Shown in pieces: positions 7,348-16,693 of a DNA stretch of 43,873 bases (the first letter of the stretch is position 1; each line of letters begins with the position of its first letter). Position numbers and translations under genes: made by a program. The notes under the pieces are model-generated. The model worked only from the letters and a program-made list of their open reading frames with translations. It made no database searches and was not told where the DNA came from. The stretch is taken from the NCBI GenBank assembly GCA_002293965.1, contig DBEG01000024.1:1-43873 (forward strand), written 5' to 3'. The DNA comes from Actinobacteria bacterium UBA912 (GTDB lineage Bacteria > Actinomycetota > Coriobacteriia > Anaerosomatales > UBA912).

Positions 7348-9066
7348 TTGGGACAGAAGCGAAAGAGGAAATCGGCCGATAGAGGCCGGTTTGTGTTTCT
7401 GTGGTGTGTGATATTGATTGCTTTGCTGATCATCTCGGGGCGGCTTGTGCAGCTACAAGTAGTAGATGCGGCGGCCTACGCGGAATTGGCCACAGAACAG
7501 CGGAGACGTGACGTCCCGCTACCTCCTCGCCGGGGAACCATATTCGACCGCGAAGGCGAGCCGCTGGCCGTCAGCGTCCAAGCCTTCAGCGTCTTCGCCG
7601 ACCCGCGGGCGGTGGAGGATGCATCATCGACCGCAGAGGCGTTAGCCAGGGTGCTCGGCGGCGATCCAAGCGCTTATGGGGAGCGTTTGGTGAGGGACGG
7701 CGGCTTCGTATACATCGCCCGAAAGGTCGATGTGGAGCGAGTTGAAGCTCTACGTGAACTTGAGCTTGCGGGCGTGGGATTCCATCAAGACTCCCGCCGC
7801 GTGTATCCACTTGGGAACGTCGCCTGTCAGGTGCTCGGATTCGTCGGAGTCGACGACATCGGATTGGCCGGCCTTGAGAAGTACTACGACGAACTGCTGG
7901 CAGGTACTCCAGGCAGACTGATCGCGGAGCGGGATCCACGCGGCCGTCCGATACCTGGTGCCGTGGTCTCCGCCGAAGAGCCTATAGACGGCGAGGATGT
8001 CACGCTTACAATAGACCGGGACATACAACACCAAGCGCAGTTGGCCCTTGGGCAGGCCGTCGATAAGTGGAACGCAAAGGGCGGCAACGTCATCGTGATG
8101 GATCCGGACACGGGGGCGATCCTGGCGATGGCTTCGTATCCCTTCTTCGACCCCAACGCATTTTCGTCAGCCGATCAGACTGCTTTCCGGAATCGCGCCA
8201 TCACCGATGCTTACGAACCAGGTTCCACTCTCAAGTCCCTTACAACAGCGGCGGTCCTCGAAGCTGGGATATTCAATCCAGGCAGCATGTTCGATCTGCC
8301 TCCGACGATCCAGGTCGGTGGAAGAACCATCGGAGAGGCAAGACCACGAGGGTTCATCCGGGCGAGCCTGACCGAGATACATGCCAAATCCAGCAACGTG
8401 GGAACGGTGATGATGGGTACGAAACTCGGGCCGGATGCTCTATACGAGCACATGCTCGGTTTTGGCCTGACCAAGTCCACGGGAATCGATTTCTCTGGGG
8501 AGGCGGTTGGTTTTCTTCCACGCGTAAGCGACTGGTCTGTCTCCACCTTGGGAACAGTGTCTTTTGGTCAGGGCATCTCGGTGACGCCGCTGCAGATAGC
8601 ACGCGCCTTCTCGGCGATCGCAAGTGATGGCAGGTTGCCGAATCCGCACTTCAGGGTCGATGCGAAGAGTGCCGCGGCAAAGCGGCAGGTTGCGATCAGT
8701 GAAGAGACGGCCGCTACGATGCGCCATGTGATGGCCTCCGTGGTGACTTCGGGAACTGGGAGTTTGGCTGCGGTGCCGGGATATGCTGTCGCGGGAAAGA
8801 CTGGAACCGCCCAAAAGGTCAAAGTCGATGGCGGAGGATACGACAAGGGCAAGTACGTCGCATCGTTCGGGGGCTTTTTGCCGGTGAATGATCCGCAGTT
8901 GGTGATCCTCGTCAATATCGACGAGCCCACAGGGGCGATCTTCGGGGGCACGGTCGCGGCCCCTGCCTTCGCCCAGATTGCGCGCTTTGCCGTGTCGCAT
9001 CTGCGCATACCCCCCAGCGGGACAACGTCGGATGACGTTACGGCTACAATCCCGCCGAACGAGTGA
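7348..9066 (+). CDS. ftsI: Septal peptidoglycan transpeptidase FtsI/PBP2 class
   Basis: A class B penicillin-binding protein of about 572 residues that cross-links septal peptidoglycan together with FtsW. It has a short basic N-terminus and one membrane helix (about 15-33), then a pedestal/dimerisation domain with RRGTIFDREGEPLAVS. In the transpeptidase domain the nucleophile is Ser293 in STLK, followed by SSN at 348-350 and KTGT at 484-487. No PASTA domains follow. TTG at 7348 was chosen because GGGAGGG lies just before it. An ATG at 7291 would add 19 residues, but these overlap ftsL and have no clear ribosome site, so the start is uncertain. SpoVD is an alternative name in sporeformers, less likely without PASTA. 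Confidence 0.92.
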   Translation: MGQKRKRKSADRGRFVFLWCVILIALLIISGRLVQLQVVDAAAYAELATEQRRRDVPLPPRRGTIFDREGEPLAVSVQAFSVFADPRAVEDASSTAEALARVLGGDPSAYGERLVRDGGFVYIARKVDVERVEALRELELAGVGFHQDSRRVYPLGNVACQVLGFVGVDDIGLAGLEKYYDELLAGTPGRLIAERDPRGRPIPGAVVSAEEPIDGEDVTLTIDRDIQHQAQLALGQAVDKWNAKGGNVIVMDPDTGAILAMASYPFFDPNAFSSADQTAFRNRAITDAYEPGSTLKSLTTAAVLEAGIFNPGSMFDLPPTIQVGGRTIGEARPRGFIRASLTEIHAKSSNVGTVMMGTKLGPDALYEHMLGFGLTKSTGIDFSGEAVGFLPRVSDWSVSTLGTVSFGQGISVTPLQIARAFSAIASDGRLPNPHFRVDAKSAAAKRQVAISEETAATMRHVMASVVTSGTGSLAAVPGYAVAGKTGTAQKVKVDGGGYDKGKYVASFGGFLPVNDPQLVILVNIDEPTGAIFGGTVAAPAFAQIARFAVSHLRIPPSGTTSDDVTATIPPNE

Positions 9067-9123
9067 AACGGAGCCCCCTCAAGTGTTAACATCTGTCGAT
9101 TGTCGATTCGAATGTGAGAGCAG

Positions 9124-10575
9124 ATGCCGGTTTACGATCTAATGAGTCTGTTGCCCGAAGAAGTCGTCCTTGATGGCGGATCCGTCAAGGTCGAGGGCCT
9201 AGCTTACGATTCGCGCAAGGTTTCTCCTGCCGACGCCTTCTTCTGCATTCCGGGCCTTCGGTCCGACGGACATGATTTCGCGCGCGAGGCAGTATCACGC
9301 GGAGCGAGCGCGCTGGTCGTCGCCCGGCCGCTTGCCGATCTCGCAGAAATCCCGCAGATCGTGGTTGCGGATGCAAGGAGGGCGCTGGCGAGTGCCGCTG
9401 CTGCCTTCTACGGTGCGCCTAGCCGAGGACTCCGTATCGTCGGCGTTACAGGCACAAACGGCAAGACAACCACCACTTACCTCGTGGAATCCATCCTCAG
9501 GCACTCCGGGTTGGCGACCGGCCTGATCGGAACCGTCGAGACCCGGATCCGCGAGACCGCCATACCCGCCGAAAGGACGACGCCGGAGTCACTGGATCTT
9601 CAGCGACTACTGGCGCAGATGTCCGCCGAAGGGGTTGAATCCGTGGCCATGGAGGTCTCTTCGCACGCCATCGACCTCGGCCGGGTCGATGCAGTGAACT
9701 TTGCTGTTGCCGCATTCACCAATCTAACCCAAGATCACCTCGACTATCACGGTTCGATGGAGGCTTATGGCGCTGCTAAACTGCGCCTCTTCACAGAGCT
9801 GGATGTGGCGAGTCGAGTGATCAACATCGACGATCCCGTTGGGGCCTCGTTCGCCGCAGCGGTAGATGAACCGCTGACCGTCGGCACTTCGGCGAACGCG
9901 ACTATCCGCGCCACCGAGGTCGAACTCTTGCCCGACGCATCGCGATTCGTGCTCACAACCCCCTCGGGCGAGACTGCGGTCAGCCTACCAGTCGCCGGCT
10001 CATACAACGTGAGCAACGCTCTTGTTGCCGCCGGATGCGCATATGCGCTTGGGATCCCGCTTGCGGACATCGCAACAGGGCTAGCGTGCGCGGCTCAGGT
10101 TCCGGGTCGCCTTGAGAGGGTGTCGGCGGGGCAGGATTTCTCAGTGTTCGTCGATTACGCACACACCCCCGATAGCCTCAGGCAGGTGCTGGAGGCGATC
10201 AAGCGCGTTACTCCAGGTCGGGTGATCGCGGTCTTCGGGTGCGGCGGCGATCGCGATCCCGCCAAACGCCCGCTGATGGGTGAGGCGGCTTCGGTTGTCG
10301 CAGATCACGCGATCATCACGAGTGACAACCCGCGGACAGAGGACCCCGATGCGATAATCGCCCAGATCCTGCCCGGCATGTCGGCCGGTGGTGCCACCTA
10401 TCAGGTCGAGGTGGACAGGCGCAGGGCCATCGCTTCGGCCCTGGCCATGGCTCATCCTTCCGATTCGGTCCTGATCGCAGGCAAGGGACACGAGGATTAC
10501 CAGATATTCGCCGATAAGACCGTGCACTTCGATGACCGCGAGGTTGCCCTTGAGGAGTTGAGAGCCCGATGCTGA
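9124..10575 (+). CDS. murE: UDP-MurNAc-tripeptide ligase MurE, meso-DAP type
   Basis: A 483-residue cytoplasmic ATP-dependent ligase adding the third stem amino acid to UDP-MurNAc-L-Ala-D-Glu. The ATP site VTGTNGKTTTTYLVESIL has Lys114, and the central domain carries NLTQDHLDYHGSMEAYGAAK. The C-terminal ligase domain has VFVDYAHTPDSL and FGCGGDRDPAKRP, followed by DNPRTEDP. The DNPR tetrad marks enzymes that use meso-diaminopimelate, while lysine enzymes usually differ here, so DAP-type peptidoglycan is predicted. It overlaps murF by seven bases. Confidence 0.96.
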   Translation: MPVYDLMSLLPEEVVLDGGSVKVEGLAYDSRKVSPADAFFCIPGLRSDGHDFAREAVSRGASALVVARPLADLAEIPQIVVADARRALASAAAAFYGAPSRGLRIVGVTGTNGKTTTTYLVESILRHSGLATGLIGTVETRIRETAIPAERTTPESLDLQRLLAQMSAEGVESVAMEVSSHAIDLGRVDAVNFAVAAFTNLTQDHLDYHGSMEAYGAAKLRLFTELDVASRVINIDDPVGASFAAAVDEPLTVGTSANATIRATEVELLPDASRFVLTTPSGETAVSLPVAGSYNVSNALVAAGCAYALGIPLADIATGLACAAQVPGRLERVSAGQDFSVFVDYAHTPDSLRQVLEAIKRVTPGRVIAVFGCGGDRDPAKRPLMGEAASVVADHAIITSDNPRTEDPDAIIAQILPGMSAGGATYQVEVDRRRAIASALAMAHPSDSVLIAGKGHEDYQIFADKTVHFDDREVALEELRARC

Positions 10576-11978
10576 CGCTGCCTGCAGGACTACTTGCCGA
10601 GGTAACCGCAGGTGAAATCCTCATCGGCAATCCTGATGTGATGGCCAATGGCCTACAGATCGATTCCAGGCTGGTCGAGCCGGGCAATATCTTCGTTGCA
10701 TTCGCGGGAGAGAAGGTCGATGGTCACCGATACCTGGAGGAGGCCATTTCGGCAGGTGCGCGAGTACTCCTCGTGACCGAAGGGTCCGAGCAACTCGGTC
10801 CGGCGATCGAGGCCGCACGGCTGCGGGGAACCACGGTTGTGAGAGTGGCTGATGCACTGGGTGCAGTCCAGACGCTCGCTCGTCACCATCGAGCGAGGTT
10901 GTTCTGCCCTGTGATCGGCGTGACTGGGTCCTCGGGCAAGACCACCACCAAGGACTTCATCTACAGCGTGATCTCGCAGCGTGCCAAGGTGGTGGCGACT
11001 CAGGGGAACCGCAACAACGAACTGGGCGTTCCGCTGACTCTGTTCGAGGCTGGCGCGGACACAGATGCCGTGGTGCTGGAGATGGCGATGAGGGGTGAAG
11101 GGCAGATTTCGACACTTGCCTCGATCGCCAGGCCCACCGCGGGCCTGATAACAAATATCGGGACGTCCCACATCGAGATTCTCGGCAGTCAAGATGCGAT
11201 CGCCAGCGCCAAAGCAGAGCTGGTAGCCTCGATAGGATCCGAGGGTACTGTCTTTTTGAACGGCGATGACGCATACGCCGACCTGATTGCTTCTGGTACC
11301 ACTGCTTCTGTGATCCGCTATGGCCTGGGTGCTGCCAACCAGGTGCGCGCGGAGAACGTCGTTGTCGACGATGAGAGCCGCCCGACCTTTGACCTTGTTA
11401 TGGCGGATATCAGAGAGCGGGTCTATCTAGGACTTCCGGGACGTCACAACGTGTACAATGCGCTGGCGGCTGCCGCGGTCGGGGGATACATGGGCATTCC
11501 CGCCCCAGACATCGTCACAGGACTTCAAGGCGCAACCATCACCGAGATGCGCATGCAGGCCTTTATGACAGCAAGCGGCATACACGTCATCAACGATGCC
11601 TACAACGCCAACCCCTCGTCCATGCGGGCTGCGATTGAGACCCTCTCGGCGATGAGTGCGGCCGTAAGGCGTATAGCCGTACTTGGTGATATGGCCGAAC
11701 TCGGCTCTCTCACGGAGCTTGCCCACTTCAGGATCGGTGAGGCCATCGAGGAGCTTGATATCGATCTGCTGATCACCGTCGGGCCACGAGCTCTAAGGAT
11801 CGCCGATGGTGCCAGAGCTGCAGGTATGGAGGGTTCTGCGGTATTCGCTTTCGATGACATCGGTGCGGCGACGGCCAAAGTCCTGGAATGTGCTTCCCCC
11901 GGCGACGCAGTTCTGGTGAAGGCGTCACGCGTGATCGGGCTGGAGAGGGTCGTCGATGCGATCGTGAGCCCCGAATGA
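10569..11978 (+). CDS. murF: UDP-MurNAc-tripeptide--D-Ala-D-Ala ligase MurF
   Basis: A 469-residue Mur ligase that adds the D-Ala-D-Ala dipeptide to complete UDP-MurNAc-pentapeptide. The N-terminal substrate domain (about 1-105) has IDSRLVEPGNIFVAF. The ATP loop is GVTGSSGKTTTKDFI, with Lys124. The central domain shows NNELGVPLTLFE, EMAMRGEGQI and NIGTSHIE, and the C-terminal domain has NDAYNANPSSMRAAI and VLGDMAELG, all diagnostic of MurF. The ATG overlaps the murE stop, and its own stop overlaps the mraY ATG (ATGA). No D-Ala-D-Ala ligase gene was seen in this window. Confidence 0.97.
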   Translation: MLTLPAGLLAEVTAGEILIGNPDVMANGLQIDSRLVEPGNIFVAFAGEKVDGHRYLEEAISAGARVLLVTEGSEQLGPAIEAARLRGTTVVRVADALGAVQTLARHHRARLFCPVIGVTGSSGKTTTKDFIYSVISQRAKVVATQGNRNNELGVPLTLFEAGADTDAVVLEMAMRGEGQISTLASIARPTAGLITNIGTSHIEILGSQDAIASAKAELVASIGSEGTVFLNGDDAYADLIASGTTASVIRYGLGAANQVRAENVVVDDESRPTFDLVMADIRERVYLGLPGRHNVYNALAAAAVGGYMGIPAPDIVTGLQGATITEMRMQAFMTASGIHVINDAYNANPSSMRAAIETLSAMSAAVRRIAVLGDMAELGSLTELAHFRIGEAIEELDIDLLITVGPRALRIADGARAAGMEGSAVFAFDDIGAATAKVLECASPGDAVLVKASRVIGLERVVDAIVSPE

Positions 11979-13018
11979 TCAACATCGCGCAATATCCCAC
12001 ATACCAGGTCCTGATCGCGGTCGTACTGGCCCTGGTGCTCTGCGTGGTGTTCTTTCCGCTGTGGATCAAAGTACTGCGCTATCGCAACATCGGACAGCAG
12101 ATCCGCGCAGACGGACCTCAGGGCCACCTGGTCAAACAGGGTACGCCAACGATGGGTGGGGTGCTGATCATCATCGTCGTCTTCGCCGTGTACGTAGCGA
12201 TGGGCGACTTCGGTCGACTCTCTTTCCTGGCGCTTGCTGCGATGATCGGTTGCGGGCTGCTGGGCTTCTTCGATGACTGGGCCAAAGTGGCCAAGGAGCG
12301 ATCTTTGGGGCTGTCTCCTCGTATGAAGATCGCTGGCCAGGCACTCATCGCCCTGATGTTCGCGTTGGCGGCGGTGAACTGGGGTAGCATCTCGTCGCGA
12401 GTCGCCTTACCGCTGTTAGACGCTTCGGTAGACCTGGGCGTCTACACATCGGTGTTCGACTTCGGGAATTTCGGCATCATCGTACCGTGGTTATACATCG
12501 GACTTGTCTTCCTGATGATGATTGCCACGAGCAACACAGTGAATCTAACTGATGGTCTCGACGGCTTGGCTGCCGGGACGATCACGATTGTGATGATGGC
12601 GTATGCTGGGATTGCGTTTCGGCAGGATCGTCTCGACATCGCCCTGTTGGCTGCTGCTGTGGCAGGGGCTTGCGTAGGGTTCTTGTGGTACAACAGCCAT
12701 CCGGCAGACATCTTCATGGGCGATACCGGGTCCCTCGGCATCGGAGCGGGCATCGCAGCACTAGCGGTCATTACCAAGACCGAGTTGCTACTGGTGCTGA
12801 TCGGTGGGATATACGTGATCCAGGGCTTGTCGGTGATCCTTCAGGTAGCCTCGTTCAAGCTGACGGGCAAACGTATCTTCAAGATGGCCCCGATCCATCA
12901 TCACTTCGAGATGTTGGGCTGGTCAGAGACGAAGGTCATGGTGCGATTCTGGGTCGTGACCGGAATCTTGGCTGGCGCAGGATTCGCTCTGTACTTTGTT
13001 GGCTCGGTCAAGGGATAG
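11975..13018 (+). CDS. mraY: Phospho-MurNAc-pentapeptide translocase MraY
   Basis: A 347-residue integral membrane enzyme that transfers phospho-MurNAc-pentapeptide to undecaprenyl phosphate, making lipid I. About ten hydrophobic helices are visible. Family motifs are present: KQGTPTMGGVLII, FFDDWAKV with catalytic acidic residues, NTVNLTDGLDGLAAG, MGDTGSLGIGAGIAALAV and FKMAPIHHHFE. The ATG at 11975 overlaps the murF stop. Longer in-frame extensions upstream lie within murF and are not supported. The gene ends two bases before the murD ATG. Confidence 0.97.
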   Translation: MINIAQYPTYQVLIAVVLALVLCVVFFPLWIKVLRYRNIGQQIRADGPQGHLVKQGTPTMGGVLIIIVVFAVYVAMGDFGRLSFLALAAMIGCGLLGFFDDWAKVAKERSLGLSPRMKIAGQALIALMFALAAVNWGSISSRVALPLLDASVDLGVYTSVFDFGNFGIIVPWLYIGLVFLMMIATSNTVNLTDGLDGLAAGTITIVMMAYAGIAFRQDRLDIALLAAAVAGACVGFLWYNSHPADIFMGDTGSLGIGAGIAALAVITKTELLLVLIGGIYVIQGLSVILQVASFKLTGKRIFKMAPIHHHFEMLGWSETKVMVRFWVVTGILAGAGFALYFVGSVKG

Positions 13019-13020
13019 TG

Positions 13021-14406
13021 ATGCAACCGCTACCGCGAAACGTAGCAGTTCTGGGAGCCGGGGCATCAGGACTCGCGGTCGTCGATTACCTGGTCAGACA
13101 CCGGGCCACGGGCCATCCTTCCCACATCGCCCTCTATGATTCGGCAACCTCCGAGAAGCTTGCACAGGTAGCCCTAGCTCTTCGGCAGGTATCGGTCGAC
13201 TTCTACCCCGGAGCTGACTCCCTGACTGCTCCCGCAGACCTGTGCATCGCGAGCCCGGGCATTCCGCCAGCGTCCCCGCTGTTCCGCTCGGCACTTTCGC
13301 AATCGACGCGACTCGTAAGCGAGATCGAGTTCGCATTCGAGCGGTCGACCTCGACATGGGTCGGAGTGACCGGCACCAACGGCAAGACCACCGTCACGAG
13401 CCTCATCACTCATCTGCTTCGAGAGGGCGGGCTAATCGCCGAGGCAGTCGGCAATATCGGCGATCCCGCAATCGCTGCCATCGATCGGGTAGGAAGCGAG
13501 ACCATCCTCGTCGCCGAGGTGTCCTCCTTCCAGCTCGCTTCCACGGAGAACTTCCGCCCGAAGGTCGCGGTCTTGCTCAACATCACCGAGGACCACATCG
13601 ACTGGCATGGGTCGTTCGAGTCTTATGCCCGCGACAAGGCGAAGTTGTTGGCCAATCTGGCAGATGACGACGTGGCCATCATCGATATCGATGATTCCGG
13701 GTCAGCAGTCTATGCCAACGCTGTCGAAGCCACAGGGGTTCGCGTGATACGGGTCTCCAGACGCTGCCTGCCTAGCGGTGGAGCCGGGCTCACTCCAGGC
13801 TCGGAGTTGGCGATTACCTGCGGACCCGAGATACGCGCCCTGCTTTCCAGTGCCGACCTTAGGATCAAGGGCCCCCACAACATCAACAACGCCCTTGCCG
13901 CAGCCGCTGCGGCGTCCGTGCTCGGCGTCGACCTCGAGGCGATCCGAAGGGGCCTTAGAAGCTTCACCCCGGTCGCTCACAGGCTTCAGACAGTGCTCAC
14001 CGTGAATGGCGTCGAGTACGTCAACGACTCGAAGGCAACCAATCCGGCATCCGTGGTGGTCGCCATCGAGGCGTTCGCCCACAACCGGATCGTGCTCCTG
14101 CTAGGCGGGAGGAACAAGGGCTCTGAGTTCCGCTCGCTTGCGTCGGCCCTTTCGGCGGGGGATATCCGCGTCATAGCTTTCGGCGAAGCTGCCGAGGAGA
14201 TCGCGCAGCACATGCGCTCCGAAGACGTGCCCTGCGACGTCGTGGCGGGGCTTGTCGATGCGGTTGATGTCGCCGCGCGCATCGCGAGGGTCGGCGATGT
14301 TGTCTTGCTCTCGCCAGGCTGCGCATCTTTCGATGAGTTCGATGGATTTGCCCATCGAGGCGAGGTATTCATGCAACATGTTCGGAAGATCGGGACCCTA
14401 TCGTGA
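13021..14406 (+). CDS. murD: UDP-MurNAc-L-alanine--D-glutamate ligase MurD
   Basis: A 461-residue Mur ligase adding D-glutamate to UDP-MurNAc-L-Ala. An N-terminal Rossmann-like domain has VAVLGAGASGLAVVDYL, then CIASPGIPPASPLF. The ATP loop GVTGTNGKTTVTSLITHLL has Lys122. Other family features are EVSSFQLAST, NITEDHIDWHGSFESYARDKA, NDSKATNP, LLLGGRNKGSEF and LSPGCASFDEFDGFAHRGEVF. GTG at 13018 directly precedes the ATG and is an alternative start. A much longer frame upstream lies within mraY. The stop overlaps the ftsW GTG in a GTGA arrangement. Confidence 0.97.
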   Translation: MQPLPRNVAVLGAGASGLAVVDYLVRHRATGHPSHIALYDSATSEKLAQVALALRQVSVDFYPGADSLTAPADLCIASPGIPPASPLFRSALSQSTRLVSEIEFAFERSTSTWVGVTGTNGKTTVTSLITHLLREGGLIAEAVGNIGDPAIAAIDRVGSETILVAEVSSFQLASTENFRPKVAVLLNITEDHIDWHGSFESYARDKAKLLANLADDDVAIIDIDDSGSAVYANAVEATGVRVIRVSRRCLPSGGAGLTPGSELAITCGPEIRALLSSADLRIKGPHNINNALAAAAAASVLGVDLEAIRRGLRSFTPVAHRLQTVLTVNGVEYVNDSKATNPASVVVAIEAFAHNRIVLLLGGRNKGSEFRSLASALSAGDIRVIAFGEAAEEIAQHMRSEDVPCDVVAGLVDAVDVAARIARVGDVVLLSPGCASFDEFDGFAHRGEVFMQHVRKIGTLS

Positions 14407-15644
14407 GCGCACGCGAGGGGTTCTGTGGCGGCAGTCTGGCGAGATATCTGTTGCTCGGCTCGACGCTGTATCTTCTTGTGTTGGGGATATTGATGGTCTA
14501 TTCGGCATCCTCGGTGGCGGATTACCTTCGATTCGAGGACAGCTTCTATCACTTGAAGCGACATGTTGCGTTCGCTTTCGTCGGGTTGCTCATGATGTAC
14601 GCTGCATCCAAAGTCGACTACCGTGTCCTTCGCAAAGCCGCCTGGCCCTTCCTTGGCGTATGCATCGCTGCGCTGGTCGCAGTATTGGCGATGGGCTCGA
14701 TGCGTTGGGGGGCTACACGCTGGCTGGATCTCGGGTTCATCACGGTGCAGCCGTCCGAGTACGCGAAGCTGGCCTGTTTGCTCGTCGCAGCGTTGTCTCT
14801 TTCGCAATGGCGTGCCGGGGTGATCACGGCTAGACAACTCACCATTCGGCTCGGTGGGGCTTTTGCAGCGGTTGCGTCACTCGTACTCTTCCAGCCTGAC
14901 ATGGGCACAACCGTCATGATCGTGTCCACGCTCTATTTCGTGCTGGTGCTCGGCAAGGTCAAGGCCTCCCTCTTGGCGGTGGGTACCGCAGCTGGAGTTG
15001 GTGCAGCGGGCTTACTGATGTTCGTTGCCTCCTACCGAGAAGACCGCGTGTTGGCCTTCCTTGATCCGTGGGCCGATCCGCTCGGCTCCGGATATCAGGC
15101 CATCCAGTCGATGCTTGCCTTTGGATCCGGTGGGATCACGGGTATGGGCGTGGGTATGTCGCGGCAGAAGTTCTCGTTTTTGCCAGCCGCACATACCGAC
15201 TTCGTGTTCTCCATCGTCGGCGAAGAGCTGGGACTGCTCGGTTCACTCTCTGTTGTGCTAGCTTTCAGCGTGTTCACCTACGCTGGGCTTAAGATCGCCT
15301 TCGCTTGCAAGGACACCTTCGGCCGGTTGGTAGCCGGAGGTATGACCGCAACCATAGTGCTACAAGCGATAGTGAACATGGCGATGGTGATCGGTCTGAT
15401 CCCAATCACCGGCAAGCCATTGCCCCTGGTCAGCTATGGAGGGACTGCGATTACCTTGACCCTCTTATCTATCGGTGTGATTCTGTCTGTGTCGTCGTTC
15501 GGCGCAAGGAGTCAGCGTTTGAGCGCTGCGCGCCCACGTAGCAAGGAGCAAACCCGTGCGAGTCTGGATGAGCGGCGGAGGAACAGCGGGTCACATCTAC
15601 CCCGCGTTAGCACTCGCGCAGCAGCTGTTAGAAAGCGCGCATGA
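14403..15644 (+). CDS. ftsW: Septal SEDS glycosyltransferase FtsW
   Basis: A 413-residue polytopic SEDS protein that polymerises lipid II into septal glycan with FtsI. Multiple membrane helices are evident. The N-terminal MVYSASSVADYLRFEDSFY, the central GATRWLDLGFITVQPSEYAK, the large extracellular-loop segment DPLGSGYQAIQSMLAFGSGGITGMG and AAHTDFVFSIVGEELGLLG all match the family. The C-terminal GLIPITGKPLPLVSYGGTA is the SEDS signature. It begins with GTG overlapping the murD stop. The basic cytoplasmic tail runs 89 bases into murG, an unusually long same-strand overlap. Confidence 0.95.
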   Translation: MSAREGFCGGSLARYLLLGSTLYLLVLGILMVYSASSVADYLRFEDSFYHLKRHVAFAFVGLLMMYAASKVDYRVLRKAAWPFLGVCIAALVAVLAMGSMRWGATRWLDLGFITVQPSEYAKLACLLVAALSLSQWRAGVITARQLTIRLGGAFAAVASLVLFQPDMGTTVMIVSTLYFVLVLGKVKASLLAVGTAAGVGAAGLLMFVASYREDRVLAFLDPWADPLGSGYQAIQSMLAFGSGGITGMGVGMSRQKFSFLPAAHTDFVFSIVGEELGLLGSLSVVLAFSVFTYAGLKIAFACKDTFGRLVAGGMTATIVLQAIVNMAMVIGLIPITGKPLPLVSYGGTAITLTLLSIGVILSVSSFGARSQRLSAARPRSKEQTRASLDERRRNSGSHLPRVSTRAAAVRKRA

Positions 15645-16656
15645 CGAGGTCATATACTTTGGGACAAGCCGAGGACCCGAGGCGGATCTGGTCTCCAAGG
15701 CTGGGATTCCTTTCATAGCCCTGCCAGCTAGAGGTTTCGTCCGCAACAGGCCATGGACACTCATCTCGGCGATGCTGGTGTTGACAGCATCGGTCGTCAG
15801 TGCCTTATCGATGATGTGGAGGCAACGACCCGATGTCGTCGTGGTCTTCGGAGGGTATGTGTGCATCCCCGTAGGCATCGCAGCGATCCTAACTCGTACG
15901 CCACTGGTCATCCATGAGCAGAACTCAGTAGCCGGACTGGCCAATCGCATTCTCGGACGCTATGCGCAAGCCGTTGCGTTGACGTATCCGGAGTCGTCTG
16001 TCGGGTTCGAGGGATCCAAGAAGGTGGTGGTGACGGGAAACCCCGTGCGCCCAGCGGTGAGGAATGCGGATCCCGTGGCGGGAAGGATGGCGCTCGGAAT
16101 CCCCCCTGAGGCACTCGTGCTGGTGGTTTTCGGCGGGTCGCGTGGAGCGCGCCGAATCAACCAAGTTCTAGTCGAAACGCACGCGGAGCTTCTCAAGATC
16201 GATGGCCTGCACATCGTGCACATCACCGGGGTACACGAATACCCCAGCGTCCTGGCTGCTGCCGCAGACGAGGGCCCCGTGCCGGAGCGGTATCATCTAC
16301 TTGGATATGTTGACGATATGGGATCAGTGCTTGCTGCCGCAGATTTGATCGTGGCGCGTGCGGGTGCTACCTCTATCGCTGAGATAACGGTACTTCGCAA
16401 GCCTGCGGTCTACGTACCGTATCCACATGCCACCGATGATCATCAGTCCAAGAATGCGGCTTCATTGGCCGAAGCGGGCGCAGCGGTCGTCATACCGGAT
16501 GACCAGCTCAAACCCGCGGTCTTCATCGAGATGGTGACGGCTTTGCTCGTCGACAGCGTGACGCGTGATAACATAGCCGCCGCACTTTCTGGGCTGGCGA
16601 TCCCCGATGCAGCTGAGCGTCTCGCCGAACTGACGCGACAAGTACACAACGACTGA
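15556..16656 (+). CDS. murG: Lipid II synthase MurG (GlcNAc transferase)
   Basis: A 366-residue peripheral membrane GT28 glycosyltransferase that adds GlcNAc from UDP-GlcNAc to lipid I. It opens RVWMSGGGTAGHIYPALALA, with the Gly-rich GGGTAGH loop at residues 7-13. It also has GFVRNRPW, VVVFGGYVCIPVGIAA, VIHEQNSVAGLANRIL, VTGNPVR and GGSRGARRIN, and ends the nucleotide site with ADLIVARAGATSIAEI. The GTG start at 15556 is supported by AAGGAG at 15543-15548, seven bases upstream, and by the family start. The first 89 bases overlap the ftsW tail. Confidence 0.96.
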   Translation: MRVWMSGGGTAGHIYPALALAQQLLESAHDEVIYFGTSRGPEADLVSKAGIPFIALPARGFVRNRPWTLISAMLVLTASVVSALSMMWRQRPDVVVVFGGYVCIPVGIAAILTRTPLVIHEQNSVAGLANRILGRYAQAVALTYPESSVGFEGSKKVVVTGNPVRPAVRNADPVAGRMALGIPPEALVLVVFGGSRGARRINQVLVETHAELLKIDGLHIVHITGVHEYPSVLAAAADEGPVPERYHLLGYVDDMGSVLAAADLIVARAGATSIAEITVLRKPAVYVPYPHATDDHQSKNAASLAEAGAAVVIPDDQLKPAVFIEMVTALLVDSVTRDNIAAALSGLAIPDAAERLAELTRQVHND

Positions 16657-16693
16657 CAGGCCACTATATATGTACCTGAGAGACGGAGATTCA

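Noticed and set aside
8440..9092. Reverse ORFs opposite ftsI
   Set aside because: They lie opposite the conserved transpeptidase motifs and have no ribosome site or recognisable domain.
12670..13020. Extension of murD upstream into mraY
   Set aside because: It overlaps the conserved end of mraY; MurD homology begins at 13021.
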